Shown in pieces: positions 34,987 to 46,817 of a stretch of 64,000 bases of DNA. The DNA comes from Quercus robur (lineage: Eukaryota > Streptophyta > Magnoliopsida > Fagales > Fagaceae). The notes under the pieces were generated by a model that saw only the letters and a list, made by a program, of their open reading frames with translations, did not search any database and was not told the DNA's origin. The stretch covers positions 29,466,782 through 29,530,781 of the forward strand of contig NC_065535.1 in assembly GCF_932294415.1 (NCBI RefSeq), read 5' to 3'. Made by a program: the position numbers and the translations under genes. The first letter of the stretch is position 1, and each line of letters starts with the position of its first letter.

Positions 34987-35400
34987 CAGGAGGGACTTCC
35001 CTTCAAGGCCTCCATCATTGACTTGATACTTGCTTCACTTAGACTCAATCAATGAAAAGGTCTCCCACATAGCAAAGAGATTGTCCGTACTTGACTCACT
35101 AGGAAATTCCCCACTTTTAGCCAGTCAGGAAACCAGAAGAAAAACTACAGCCTCACTCAGGGAGTAGGCACGTATTCTACTAACCTAGGGTTTTGGCGCC
35201 GCCTTAGGCCAGAGAAATTTTTTAAGTGAATGTAACGGTTTATTTTACTATACTGTAAAGTTTTTAATATTCTTCGTATGGTCATTTCTATTTTATTTTT
35301 TACTTCTCCTCACAACCTCTTTGTTTTCCAATTAAAGGTTACTAATTAACGTTTGTTTTTTTTTCCCCTTTATCTAATCTTTATTACCTTGTGTTGTTGT

Positions 35401-36850
35401 TGTAAAATTTTAAAGTACTCGCAAGTGTACGAACCATACTGAAGTATAGTTTGACAAGAATGAAGTCGAACCCACAAGTACTTGAATAAACGTAGGAAAA
35501 TTAATCAAATCTTAACCAAATTAATCCTAATCTAGTTTAATAAAAATTGGTTGTTTGAAATTAAATATACTAAGCAAATAATTAAACTAAGCAAAGATAT
35601 AATATAAAGCAGTAAAGAGATGTAAAAAATCTAAAGAAAGGAATTAAGGTTTTGGACTCTGCCTTGTAAGTCATATCAACATATATTTATGATCATTAAT
35701 TTTTCCCAACTACTGCATGATAATCTAGAAATCAATCTTGCTATCATGGAAAATAATCTCATTAAAATCCTTGTTTTAAAAATCAAAAGCATGTTCTTCT
35801 TCGCTTCTTAAGTATAAAATCAAATCATCAATTGTATCCGTTGACAAACAAATCACAAGAGATGTCCAATTTTATAATCAAGAAATAATAAACCAAGCAT
35901 TCAATTAATTAAGATAAATCCTAAATCATGAGAGAAACATGATTGAACTCATATCTAGAATCCCATCTTAGTCAATTGATATGAAGCAAGAATAATTTAA
36001 ATCATTAAAGAACAACTATTGTGAGAAAAATCAAATCACATAAATATTACAGATAATCTTTAACAAGGTTTCATCCTCAACCCTAATTATAAATTTAACT
36101 GCTCATAATAATTGAAAGAAAACACAAAAATAAAATACTAAGCATTAAACTAGACAAATAAAATAGAGAAAGAAATAGTCACAATGCTAAAGAAAAGCCA
36201 TAGAGGAAGCCACATGTGGCTGCTTGATTCCTGCACTCCAACCCTAGCACTAGCCTCCTTGAATTTTGCCCTAAAAGGCCTTTAAATAGGTCAAGGAATC
36301 TGATTACAAGTTGAATTCCCGTTTGGAGAAAATCCCAAATTTTTAGACTTCATTTAACCGATGATTTTGGCCCATTTAACTTTAGAATTAGGACTTTGGT
36401 AAACTAAAAAGTTGTAGCCCTTTAAGTTAACTTTCCAGCCCAACTTGAATCATCTTAATTTGAAGTCTGAGCCAAAAGTTATGCGAAAATACTAATTGAT
36501 GTGCAGGCTGGAATCCTAATCTAAATTGGACTTGGATTTGGTGGAAATTTCATTTGATTCCTTGCTCCAATTAGACTTAAATTTAATTGGATTGGCCTTC
36601 TTTAACTTCATCATGGCCCTTGTAAAAGTAAAGTCCACTAGTTTTTTTCTTTACACAAATCAACTTATTTAATTCCATTTTCCTACAAAAGACAAATTCA
36701 CACAATAAGATTCAATTAAGCACAAAATTGGTTATTCAGCATTATTCAAAAACCAAATATAAAATGCATGAATTAACTCAAAATAAGTATGATAATACTT
36801 TCTAATAATGATATAAATATGCAAAATTAAACTATTATCAATGCATATCA
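35401..36850. mobile_element. Solo LTR, 1450 bp
   Basis: TGTAAAATTT...ATGCATATCA is bordered by GTTGT on both sides (35396-35400, 36851-36855). It contains the phrase TACTCGCAAGTGTACGAAC...GAACCCACAAG, common in large plant LTR families. There is no coding sequence. A solo LTR arises by recombination between the two LTRs of an element. Confidence 0.72.
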
Positions 36851-37105
36851 GTTGTTTTTTTCTTTACCATCTCTCTCTCTTTGTTTCTCCATTGGCAACC
36901 GATTGTTTTCCAAAATTTGATGATGATTCTATGACATTAAATATGCATTTTTAGCTTTTTTTTAATGCTTTATTTGGTTAGATATCCTCATTAATTTTTT
37001 TATTTATTTAAATTTAGTGTTTCTACATTGGCATTTGTTTTGTATTTTATTTTTCCTTTGATGCATTGGGTATGAGAATGAGTGTTTCCCTAGTATCACT
37101 CCACT

Positions 37106-37403
37106 TTATGAGGACAATTTTATTTATTGAATTTAAGCAAAATCTTATATGTTTAATTTTTTTAAAATAAAAAATGAAAGGAAATATAATTAATTTAATG
37201 ATATATATGGGGGATTTGGCTGAATTTAAATGTTGAATAAAATAATAAGAAAAGAAAAAAAAAGTAAAAATAAAAATAAAATATATAACAATAAACACTA
37301 ACTTATCCAAATAATTCTATTTAATATAATAATATTATATTCTTATATACTATTTTTAATTCTTTATAATGCAATAGGATAACATTTAATAATCAAAGTG
37401 AAT

Positions 37404-37447
<44 letters not shown>

Positions 37448-38198
37448 AAATCACATCAACCTAAAACAGAGTTCTAAAAAACACAAAACTTTATCAAGCT
37501 AAAGTAGAGAAGCAAGAAATTAAAAAAAAAAAAAAATCTACCAAAAAATTGGGGGAGAAAGAGAGGGAAATAACCCTTTTTTGTGAGGAAAGATTATGCA
37601 AAGAATGGAAGAGTGAATTACACAAATTTATACTAAGAGGATGATAATAAAAATAAACAAAATAAAGGAAGATAAAGGGAAAGAGGAAGAGTGATATTAA
37701 GGTAGAAGGTTTGGGGAGATGAAAAGGTAAAGGAAAGGAAAAGGGTTAGAGAAATTATAAATATTAAAAAAAAGAGAGTACAATTTGATGAGAACATTTT
37801 TTTTTTTTTGAATTTAAGTAAAATATTATTTTTTTTAAATTTTTTAAAACAAAAAGGGAGAGAATATAAATAATTTAATGATAACGAGGTTGTGGTTGAA
37901 TTTCAATATTGAATAAAATAAGATGAAAAGAAAAGAAAAGAAAAACGTAAAACTAAAAGATATAACAATAAACACTAAATTATCCAAATCATATTATATA
38001 ATAGAATAATATTATATTCTTATCTATTATCTTTAATTCTTTATAATGTAATAGAATAACATTTAACAATCAATGAGAACAAAAAATAATAAAACTTAAA
38101 ACAAAAAACTAAATCATATCAACCTAAATTAGAGTTCTAAAAAGTACAAAAATTTATCAACCTAAAACAGAAATGCAAGAAAAATAAAAATCCACTAA

Positions 38199-38238
<40 letters not shown>

Positions 38239-38445
38239 ACTTTTTGTGAGGGAAAACTATGCAAAGAATGGAAGAGAAAATGACAAATTTATAATAAGAG
38301 GGAGTGAATAAGAAGAGTCAAAATAAAGGAAGATGAAGGGAAAGATGAATAGTGATATTAAGGTAGAGGGTTGTGGGGAAATGAAAAGGTAAGGGAATGA
38401 GAAAGGTTTGAGAAAGTGTAAATATTAAAAAAAAAAAAAAGTGAA
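37106..38445. repeat. Tandem duplication of a ~680-bp AT-rich block
   Basis: 37106-37785 and 37786-38445 correspond throughout: GAATTTAAG(C/T)AAAAT, the GATATAACAATAAACACTAA block, ATATTATATTCTTAT, CTAAATCA(C/T)ATCAACCTAAA, ACTATGCAAAGAATGGAAGAG and AGTGATATTAAGGTAGA. Copy 1 carries an A-run of ~36 near 37409-37444; copy 2 has a (GA)n tract at about 38205-38233. No coding potential. Confidence 0.8.
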
Positions 38446-38600
38446 TGTTAAAAAATATTATAAAAAAATTGGAAAGAAAAAGGATAATGATGTAGACACT
38501 GATATGGCTTAACTGAAGCGTAACAACAACAAATGCTATGTTTCAACTTTTCTATATATATAGATTTTAATTATCACATCAACTTTAAAAATCACTAACC
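38446..38600. other. AT-rich tail, possible right end of an old element
   Basis: Includes AAGCGTAACAACAACAAATGC and the tail CTTTTCTATATATATAGATT, which often terminates a widespread plant repeat that begins ACTAGTTGCATACCCGTG (seen near 20750). No gene. Confidence 0.35.
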
Positions 38601-38784
38601 ACCAAGTGTGGCCCAATGGCTTGTCCACCACTGGGTAAGGCTTTGGGGTTTGACTGGGTTTGCTCCCCAGTGCGAGTCCTAGCAACTGCAACACCTTGTG
38701 GCCAGCGTTAGGCTCCCACTACAAGCGAGGATTAGTCGAGATACATGTAAGTTAGCTTGGATACCTTGTGGGGAAAAAAAAAAT
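38601..38784 (+). mobile_element. Au-like tRNA-derived SINE
   Basis: The body has a GTGGCCCAATGGCTTGTCC A-box region, a GGGTTTGCTCCCC-type segment and the 3' phrase ATTAGTCGAGATACATGTAAG, reminiscent of Au SINEs, then an A-run. The 18-bp direct repeats CTTTAAAAATCACTAACC (38583-38600) and CTTTAAAAGCCACTAACC (38785-38802) are the target-site duplication with two mismatches. Confidence 0.8.
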
Positions 38785-38941
38785 CTTTAAAAGCCACTAA
38801 CCCTCTATAGGCGTACTCGGATGCTGGGCTCATTGATTTAGATGAGAATGGCATGTACAATGCCAATTTTAATTTGGGATGAGAAGAATACTGGATTGGA
38901 CAACAAAAAAAAAAAAAAAAAATTGAATAAAGAATAACAAG

Positions 38942-39545
38942 TGATAGGGATAAATCCCAAAATAGACGGATCCAATTAACGGAGGCGGTCATAAACGACG
39001 GAGTCATCAAAAGAGACGGCCTAGATACTCTACCAACCAAAGAACTAGTAGACGGGCTCATGACTTGGATGGAGAGGCAAGGTGACAGATGGACTCCTTA
39101 AAGTAGACAGATCCAAAGGAGATGGTTTGTTAATGCCACATGGTGCCTACGTGGCATGAGTGGTCTTCAAGAATCCAAGTATGGAAATATCTTGCATTCT
39201 ATGCCCAACCATAATCAAAGGAATCTCTATAAGGAAAGGATCCCATAAAATATGAATATTAATGAGAATCTTCTCTACAAAGAAATACATTCTTTGCCAG
39301 GAAATAGAGGTTAGCTCTACACTACTATAAAAATCCCAAAACCCTCATAAATCAAGGTAGGCACGATTCCCCAACTCCGGTACTCTAGAGTTATAGAAAT
39401 TCTCTCTCTAACTTAATCTTTGGAGGGTATTTGGCTGATACCGCACTGGTATTCTCTGTAAGGTCTTCTCTGTGTTTCTGTTTCGCAAGTTCTGTCAAGA
39501 GCATGTGAGGATCGTTCGACTCACTGACAATTTTTTGCATCATCA
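38942..39545 (+). mobile_element. Solo LTR, 604 bp (Ty3/gypsy-like)
   Basis: TGATAGGGAT...TGCATCATCA lies between identical ACAAG copies (38937-38941, 39546-39550). It has a CTACTATAAAAATCCC TATA region near 39323, followed by CTCTCTCTAACTTAATC...GGAGGGTATTTGGC, a pattern typical of gypsy LTR R regions. No coding sequence. Confidence 0.78.
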
Positions 39546-39550
39546 ACAAG

Positions 39551-40082
39551 GCATGATAACGTCTTCTACAAAGTGAACTTGTTTTAAAATGTAACCAAAA
39601 AGCCGCCCCATTTTTATTGATTGTTTTTTGTTTTTGTAACATCCTAAGATGGAATACAAGACCAACAATTTGGAGTGGAGGGAGTATCTTGTAGTTAGTA
39701 TTTTTTTTTTTTTTTTTTGCCTTATTGCGTTGTTCCAATATTAACTCAACATTTACGATGATTTAGATTAAAATCAATTTATTTCGAATGTTCAGATGAA
39801 GGGGCCTAAGCCATTATAATTTCCGGTCAGTTGGTCCTCCTCCCATGCATAAAATTCGTCTAAGTCCATGAGTTGTGAGTCACGACCCACAACGCCACCA
39901 CCACCATAAAAGATAAAACCAAAACTAAGAAGACTGGCTTGACTCCACAGAAAGACCAAATATGAACTTATGGCGTTCATAGCCTTTCAGCTGATTAATA
40001 ATGTTATTGCGATGTCAAAACCTATCCAAATTGATTTTTGTTTTTTTAATAAATTCAATAGTTACATTGGCGATAAGAGAAT
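39551..40082. other. Intergenic DNA, nothing recognised
   Basis: Includes a T-run of ~18 near 39701-39718. No gene or repeat boundary could be supported. Confidence 0.4.
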
Positions 40083-40090
40083 TGCACCTT

Positions 40091-40603
40091 CAAGGGTGGA
40101 GCTAGGATTTTTTGTTTGGGGGGCCAAATTTTGGTGTTAATATATTAGTTTTGAGTTAAAATAAACCATCATATACATGCGTAAACATACATACACAAAT
40201 ATAAATATTAATATTTTGATACTAGAGTATGTCATAATTTATAAATATATTGTATATAAAATTAACAACTTTCAAATATGTATATTCGCAAAATAATTTT
40301 TAGGGGAACTTATCACATTTTAAACTTTAATGAGTATACAAAAGCTATTTAGTTTGATATTAAACATGTACAAAAAATGAATTAGAGAAAACAAAAACTA
40401 TTTTGTCTCTATAACTACTAGACCAATTGACAAATTTTATTGGTTTTTAAGAGCATTATTGGACTAACTCAAACATTTGAGGGGGGCCAACTTCTATTTT
40501 TGTAGCTAAATATTTAAAGTTTTAATACTTATACATAGTATAAAATAAATTTTTAAAATTGGGGGGGCATGGCCCCCCAAGCCATGCTATAGCTCCGCCC
40601 ATG
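40091..40603. mobile_element. hAT-type MITE, 513 bp
   Basis: Ends CAAGGGTGGAGCTA and TAGCTCCGCCCATG are inverted copies and are bordered by TGCACCTT on both sides (40083-40090, 40604-40611). G-rich (GGGGGGCC) and C-rich (GGCCCCCC) subterminal tracts face each other. Non-coding. Confidence 0.85.
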
Positions 40604-40744
40604 TGCACCTTGAATATTTGTGTTAAAAACACCAAGAAGTGCGATTGGAACTACAATACTCTTGTCAAATCCAACTTGATTTGGCACAACAACATTATAA
40701 ATTAGAGTTTTAAGGTGTAATTGCAGCTTAGACATGCATGTAAG

Positions 40745-41328
40745 CAGGGACGGAGCTGTGCATTGGCCTTAGGCCCCCCCAAAATTTTTAATTTTTAAAT
40801 GCTAGGTATATGTGGGTTGAGTTTTAATTAGAAGCTGAGCTCTATAAAATTAAACTTCACCCCTCTAAATAATCGTTGACCCCCTTAAACAAGAAAATAC
40901 CTAAATAACAAACAAATTAGTGCTTGTTGGTAGTGCCGAGTTGCCCAGTGAGTGGGTGTTGTGTTAGAATAATTAAAATAGTGTTTTTTTTCTTTTAAAT
41001 AAGAATTAATATAGTGTTGTTTGTGGTGTTTGTTTAAGCATCTTCGTAACTATATCAAAGAGACAAAAGAGTATTTTTAGACATACATAATTAATCTTAG
41101 CCATTAACAACAATCTTTGTAGTATCAAACTCTCTGTTTCACTGTCTCTTTTTATTTATCTATTTGAATGTTGTTAAAATTAGACTTCACAACAAATTAA
41201 AAGATTGATTTTCAATTTCATTTTTTAATGTCGAGTTCTCTTTTAATAAATAAATGCTAATTTGGATTTTCACGAATTTTTTTTTCTCATATTTTGGCTC
41301 CTCCAACTCAAAATCCTAACTTTGTCCT
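40745..41328. mobile_element. Decayed hAT-like element related to the one at 40091
   Basis: Starts CAGGGACGGAGC and ends ...CCAACTCAAAATCCTAACTTTGTCCT, whose reverse complement (AGGACAAAGTTAGGATTTTGAG) is the usual far end of this family. The target duplication is not recognisable. Confidence 0.5.
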
Positions 41329-42405
41329 ATATATATCTTCTCCTTCTACTTTAGCCCCCCACCCAAAAAAAGAAAAAAAAGCCAACAACGTGTATGTTGT
41401 AAATTCAAATATAGGCGAAGCTGAAATTATTAGAAGTGTTCTTCAAGATCGCAAACTATAGGAGTAGTAAGTGGCAACCCCAATAAATGAATGTAGACAT
41501 AGTGTTATGTAAAAGACCGTAGCTTTTGATGGTATTATGTTCCACTGGTCCGTTGTTTTTTGGACTTTGCAAGTGCTTAACATCAGCAAAAATTAGTGTC
41601 ACAGTTCGGGGAAAAATGGGTGAAGGAAAATATCAAATCCCAAATCGAGGGGTCACCATGTGAATTTCCAAGGCCTACTAGGATTCTGTACTTTTTAAAA
41701 TCAATAAGTTTAAAGTCACAACATATTTCACACTAAATTAAATACTTTTTTTTTTTTTTTTTTTTTTTTTTCTGGTCTGGACAAACGAGGGTATCTAATT
41801 TGAAATGAGGGGTTACTATCTGTGAATTTCCGAGGCCCACTGGGATTCCATGCTTTTCAAAATCAATAAGTTTAAAAGTCACAACATATTTCACATTAAA
41901 TTTCATATTTGTGAGTGGCATTTTTTTTCTTACAAATGAAGGTATTCAGATCTTTTTGAATATCTGACTATTAATATTCCCTCAAGTGTATGTAGTTCCC
42001 CTATCTCACATACATCGGGTTATTATAGGGAGAAATCCCTTAGGATGGCCTGAAGATGTCGACAAAAATTTTTGAACCCAGGATCTCATAGATATTAGGA
42101 ACCACTTAGCCAATCACTTGTTAATACTTAATAGAGGATAATAAAGTGGTGTGAGTAGTAGGTCCATTTAAAAATCAATAATAACTTGCAAACTAAATAG
42201 TTGTGAAAAATATTGTGTCTACATGGACTATACTTTTATTTATTCTTATAATGAAGAACCTCGCCAAAGCAATGCCGTTTGAACTTACCCCGGATAGTGA
42301 ACCCTAGATACATGTAAATGCAATCACCCTTAAATCACAAGTACCAAGTAAGTGAGGGTATGTTGTATGGGATTTGAACCAAGGCACTCCAACCGGAGTG
42401 AGGTT
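41329..42405. other. Intergenic DNA with a 162-bp-spaced direct repeat
   Basis: 41628-41745 and 41788-41905 are diverged direct copies (GTGAATTTCC.AGGCC.ACT.GGATTC, then AATCAATAAGTTTAAA.GTCACAACATATTTCACA), separated by a T-run. The remainder, to 42405, has short phrases such as TTTGAACCCAGGATCTCAT but no gene. Confidence 0.6.
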
Positions 42406-42410
42406 TGTCT

Positions 42411-43139
42411 TGTTGGATATATTTCAACAATTTACTGATGTGATAAAGCAAAAGGAACAATACATAGATTTAAAATTAAATAATAACACAAATTGATATA
42501 ATAGGTAAAAGTAATAAACAAATACTGAATATAAATAATAAGAAATCTGCAAATAATTGAAGACTCACAAACCAGATGCTTGAAAGGATGAACAATGCGT
42601 GAAAGGATGAACAATTGAGATCAAGTCTTGTGTTTTACACAATCTCCTTAAAGCAGATTTCGCTCCTCACATTTTCACTATGGTGCTTTGAGACTCGTGG
42701 ACGTCTGCCTCCCAGGATAAAATGATCTTCAGCACGAAAGAGAAGCACACAAGGTCGTGCTCTTCGAACTACTCAATGCTTCTTTCTCTCTCTTTGACAC
42801 AAAATGAATGAACAAAAATCTCACTAGGAGAGTTTTCTCTGAAAAGTTTTTTTCCATGAATGAGGGATAATGAAACTATACGTAAGTTAAAACTGAAACA
42901 TTGTTTCAGAGATTACTTCTGTGCACAGACTAACTGACTCAATAATAAAATATTATTATTAATTGGATAAGTGGGCCTAGTCCACATATGCCTAAAGCCC
43001 AACCAAATATCCAGCCCAAAGCTCATATTTTCTATTATTTCCAATGTGGGACTCAAGGATTTTCACCACTTATAATAACATATTCAAGTGAACATAGAAA
43101 ACATTAATTTCTTATTCACTCCATGCTATTTTTCCAACA
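42411..43139 (-). mobile_element. Solo LTR, 729 bp (copia-like)
   Basis: TGTTGGATAT...TTTTCCAACA sits between TGTCT copies (42406-42410, 43140-43144). On the minus strand it begins TGTTGGAAAAATAGC and contains GAGTCCCACATTGGAAATAA, a phrase frequent in copia LTRs, so minus orientation is likely. Non-coding. Confidence 0.8.
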
Positions 43140-43386
43140 TGTCTGCTACAACCTACCATGACCAATTGGCCCACACCCTCATGGGCTACATTACTTTAAT
43201 TTTGTGATTAAGAGGAGGCTATGAATACCAATTGGTTCTGAAAATTATGCAAAACATTAATTTGGCTAAACAAACTCTATGCCTGCATTCACACGCAACA
43301 TCAACAAATTATAATCATACTAAATATTCTCACAAATCTCATAAACATAAATTAACCTAAATTTTTTCTATATTAATAGGATTAGT

Positions 43387-43390
<4 letters not shown>

Positions 43391-43417
<27 letters not shown>
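43391..43417. repeat. (TA)n microsatellite
   Basis: Uninterrupted TA dinucleotides, 27 bases. Confidence 0.9.
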
Positions 43418-43629
43418 TGAGAAGATAGTGTATTTCTATATATATTTATGTTTTAAAACTAAAAGAGAAAATCTTTGAACATTTCTCGACTAAGTATTTT
43501 ACAAAACATCGCTTTTGACAAAAATATTGAAGTTTGACAAGTGAGATTAAGTAATGTTAAAAAATAAGCATACTTTGAAAAATTGCACTAGTTTGAAGTA
43601 AGTGTGTTGGCATGTAGCGCATTACATTA

Positions 43630-43871
43630 GGGTGGGGTTTGGATTCAACTTAATCCGGCAACAACGTTTTCCGTCCTTTTTTTTTTTTTTTTCCCCTGCA
43701 CATGAACAGTGATATTATTGTAAAGGGGACAAAAAATACTATTGATATACTGTTCATGCATTGTTCATGGGTCTCACGATACTATTCACACATTTAAAAA
43801 TTATTTTACTACAGTGTTTTCAGTTTTCAATTTTCAGTTTCAGCAACAATAAGTTCAATCCAAACGGATCC
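43630..43871. mobile_element. MITE, ~242 bp
   Basis: GGGTGGGGTTTGGATTCAACTTA and the reverse complement of the right end, GGATCCGTTTGGATTGAACTTA, match. TA or TTA may be the target duplication. Inner CTGTTCATGCATTGTTCATG and TGAACAGTG tracts are typical of this family. Confidence 0.6.
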
Positions 43872-45488
43872 TAGATATTTAAGCAGGTTGATAATTCAAA
43901 TAGACACAAGAACATGCTCAAATTCGAATGGTTCTTTGACAAACCAAGTTGATTTGTTTGATTAAGCTCACATCAAGCTCGAGCTCAAAATTCAACTATA
44001 GTCTATAAGACTCGCACACAAATTACTTTTAAATCATCCTAGCTACTATAACTTGCACACACACACACACTAACACCATAGACGAGACAAAAAAAGTCCC
44101 TTTCGTTCATGCTTTGATTACCCATGGACCATGTTCCCAGCTCGAGTTCTTGCCTTATAATTATTGTGACTATAAAGAAGAAATTGTTGCTACTCTTATC
44201 ATTAAGTGTCGGTCAGCATTGCTTGTTTAAACTCAATAATCCATGTCAAAGACCTTATAGCTAAATCAACGAGCATACTTGCACTTGCACATATAGAACA
44301 TTCATGTTAGGAGAGTTAGCACCATAGAAGGCTAGCTATATGGAATTTTCAAACAAAATTAAGGTATTAATTTGCTTTATTTTAAATTTTAGGGAGATAT
44401 TGCAACTCGATTGATAGTTTAGGGTAGATATATAGTTTGCAATTTCTACCTTTACTTTGATCAAAACTATGTTTGATGATGCTAATTTTGTTGGTGTATT
44501 TCAATTTCACGTGCATATTAGTTCATTCATCTGTTTCGATAACTTAAATAAATAAATAAAATTAAAAAAAAACTTTTTAATAATGGGCTTTTAAAAAAAG
44601 TTGTAAATTTTTTTTAAAATAGTTTTAAAAATTGTACTATAAAAAAATGTCATTTGTCACCGCCTTACCATAAAGGCAGAATCTTATCATTCATTGGAAT
44701 TACAGCTCATTGCACGGTTGTTAATCTAATTGGGCAAGGGTTATATCTACTACTCCTATGCAGTTGATCCATTGTGATAAATGTTATATGTCCACGTCTC
44801 AACAAGTCCCAAGCCGATTCCAAAGCTGATTATGATTAATTTTGTGACTTTTTGTGATAAGTGAAGTACATAATTGCATAAATAGTGGTGCCACTTGTAC
44901 AAACTACAAAGTACAAACCACTGCATAAATAGTACTATGTGTATTACCGTGCACGAAGTTGCCATTTATAGTAATTCCCTTTGCCTTCAAGTGTACACTC
45001 TACTTTCACTGCAAAACTAAAACAACAATAAGTCTATAGCACAAATTTTTTTACAACAATTGAAGTGACAAGTTATTATTAATAGATAAAAAAAAATGAT
45101 AATAATAATGACACAGGCGAGAACCAATAAAAAAACCACTAATAATCAACTCAATTGATGTTAATTATTTTTTAAATGATTGTCTGTAATATTAATCAAA
45201 CTAAAATACTAGTATTTGGTAGAAATAGCTGGGTAGTCGGCACGTGTATTTATGTGCATGTAGATCGAAAGGGTGGCGAGTAAAAGAGGAAGGTAAGCAC
45301 GTGAATGATACAAAAATACAAACACTAAACATACCATAATCCGCATGATCGATGAGCTAATATATAACTTAATAAACACATGACGTTGCTCTTATTTTTA
45401 GTACAGCCAAATCCATAATAAACCTAACTAGATAGCGCTACTTCCATTCATACAATGGAACTTTTTTTTTTTATTAATTAGTATACAA
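43872..45488. other. Intergenic DNA downstream of the MYB gene
   Basis: AT-rich, no gene. A stretch at about 45027-45180 (TATAGCACAAATTTTTTTACAACAATTGAAGTGACAAGTT split by small gaps) is related, in opposite orientation, to the small repeat at 52861-53010. The MYB 3'UTR should lie just below 45489. Confidence 0.4.
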
Positions 45489-46566
45489 TCAAATCAACAA
45501 GGATTTTACAAATGAGTCCAAAGGGAGTTCATTTTCATCCTCTAGAAGCTGCTGATATTCCTCATAAATCTTGTCAAGCATATTTTCTGTGGTCTCAGAG
45601 TAGTTTTGGCATGAAAAGTAACATGCATCGTCATAATCATTCACAAAATCACTATGGTTATTTTCACAAACCAGAGCCTCTCCACCATTAATATCAGCAT
45701 CTTTGTGATCAGACCAAAACCAAGGACAATTCAGAGCCTCTGCATGATCGAGTCCATTATTATTATTATTGTTTCCATCTCCATTACTAGATGAACCACT
45801 TACCATGCTTTCAATACTATTATTCCTTGTAATTGCAAAAGGTGAAACCCTCACAGCCTTTGGTTGATGAACTTTTGTCTTTATTATCATTTCTCCATTA
45901 GAACTATCTTGATTATCATTCTTCTTCTTTCGCCTGTTTGGAACTTGAACACAATTTGATGCTCCTTTGTGGTCGTTTTGGACATTCTTTGCTGAGTTCT
46001 TGACCTTTTTGCTTAGATGAGAATTCCAATAATTTTTTATCTCATTGTCAGTTCGGCCAGGCAACCTTGCAGCAATAAGAGACCAACGGTTGCCAAGAAG
46101 TGAGTGAAGCCTGATAATTAGGTCTTCTTCATCAGGAGCAATGTTTCCTCGCTTTATATCAGGTCGAAGATAGTTCAGCCATCTTAGCCTGCAGCTCTTA
46201 CCGCATCTAAGTAACCCTTCAAGCACAAAAAACACCAACTCTAGAGTAAAAACAAAAATTCAACTTGTTTTGCTTAATATCTGATCATATACTTAAATCA
46301 TATTATCAAAGTTATGTTGAGATTTTTTTAACATGTTATTTTTATCTTTCTAATAATAACAAACAATTCATCTCTATATATTAAGAAACAGAATGCAATA
46401 AGTCATACATTATTGTAGTAGTAAACGAAGTACCTGCATTTTTAGGCAAAGATCTCCAATGGCCCTCACCATGAGCCTTAATATAGTTCATGAGCAATGT
46501 GTCTTCTTTGGGAGTCCACGGACCCCTATTCATACCAATTTTTGAACAACATGGGGCTCTTCCCAT
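45489..46566 (-). CDS. R2R3-MYB transcription factor (two exons, TT2-like type)
   Basis: Exons on the minus strand are 46566-46434 and 46216-45489, joined through a GT-AG intron that splits Gly45, giving 286 residues. R2 covers about 13-62 with the expected tryptophans at 17, 37 and 57. R3 covers about 66-113, with Ile70 in place of the first Trp and Trp at 89 and 108. The bHLH-binding signature [DE]Lx2[RK]x3Lx6Lx3R is complete: D76, L77, R80, L84, L91, R95. The start MGRAPCCSK and the R2R3 sequence resemble TT2/MYB123-like and related flavonoid regulators that act with bHLH and WD40 partners. The variable C-terminus has an Asn run near 157-161 and an acidic end rich in Glu/Leu. The usual second intron in R3 is absent. 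No defect is seen. The exact target pathway is inference. Confidence 0.9.
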
Positions 46567-46678
46567 TTCTCTCTTCTCTCCTAGGATATCACAGAATCAT
46601 GTGCATGTAAATGAATGAGAGAGAGAGAGCGAGAGAGAGAGGAAAAAGAACACGAAGATGGGAACCAGCTTTTCTGCT

Positions 46679-46686
46679 CTTTTATA
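46679..46686 (-). promoter_or_regulatory. TATA box of the MYB gene
   Basis: Minus-strand TATAAAAG within AACTATAAAAGAGCAG, about 113 bases upstream of the ATG. A GA-rich leader (46617-46642 on +) lies between. Confidence 0.6.
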
Positions 46687-46817
46687 GTTGGTTTGAGCTT
46701 GAACCGTGATGAACACTCTAGAGTAAACTCGTAGAGCATCTTAAAAACACATAACTATTAGATTATTTAATTAGTAACATGTAAATAGAGTAACAAAAAC
46801 AAACGAAGTGTCTAACA

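Larger units (their letters stand above)
21419..35220 (-). mobile_element. LINE B: near full-length L1-type element, split by a copia insertion
   Basis: On the minus strand ORF1 (34291-34986), endonuclease (about 32944-33695), reverse transcriptase (about 31220-32820), the zinc-binding region (about 30400-30990) and RNase H (21581-22116) follow in L1 order. The element ends in a poly(A) tail seen as a T-run at 21419. The 8.2-kb copia element at 22122-30354 separates the zinc-binding and RNase H parts, and its CAAAG duplication closes the gap. About 230 bp of 5' leader precede ORF1. The outer boundary near 35220 is approximate. Many frameshifts and stops make it inactive. Confidence 0.85.

Noticed and set aside
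37106..38445. CRISPR-like or satellite array
   Set aside because: Only two long diverged units and no regular short repeats or spacers. This is plant nuclear DNA, so a CRISPR array is not expected and none was seen.
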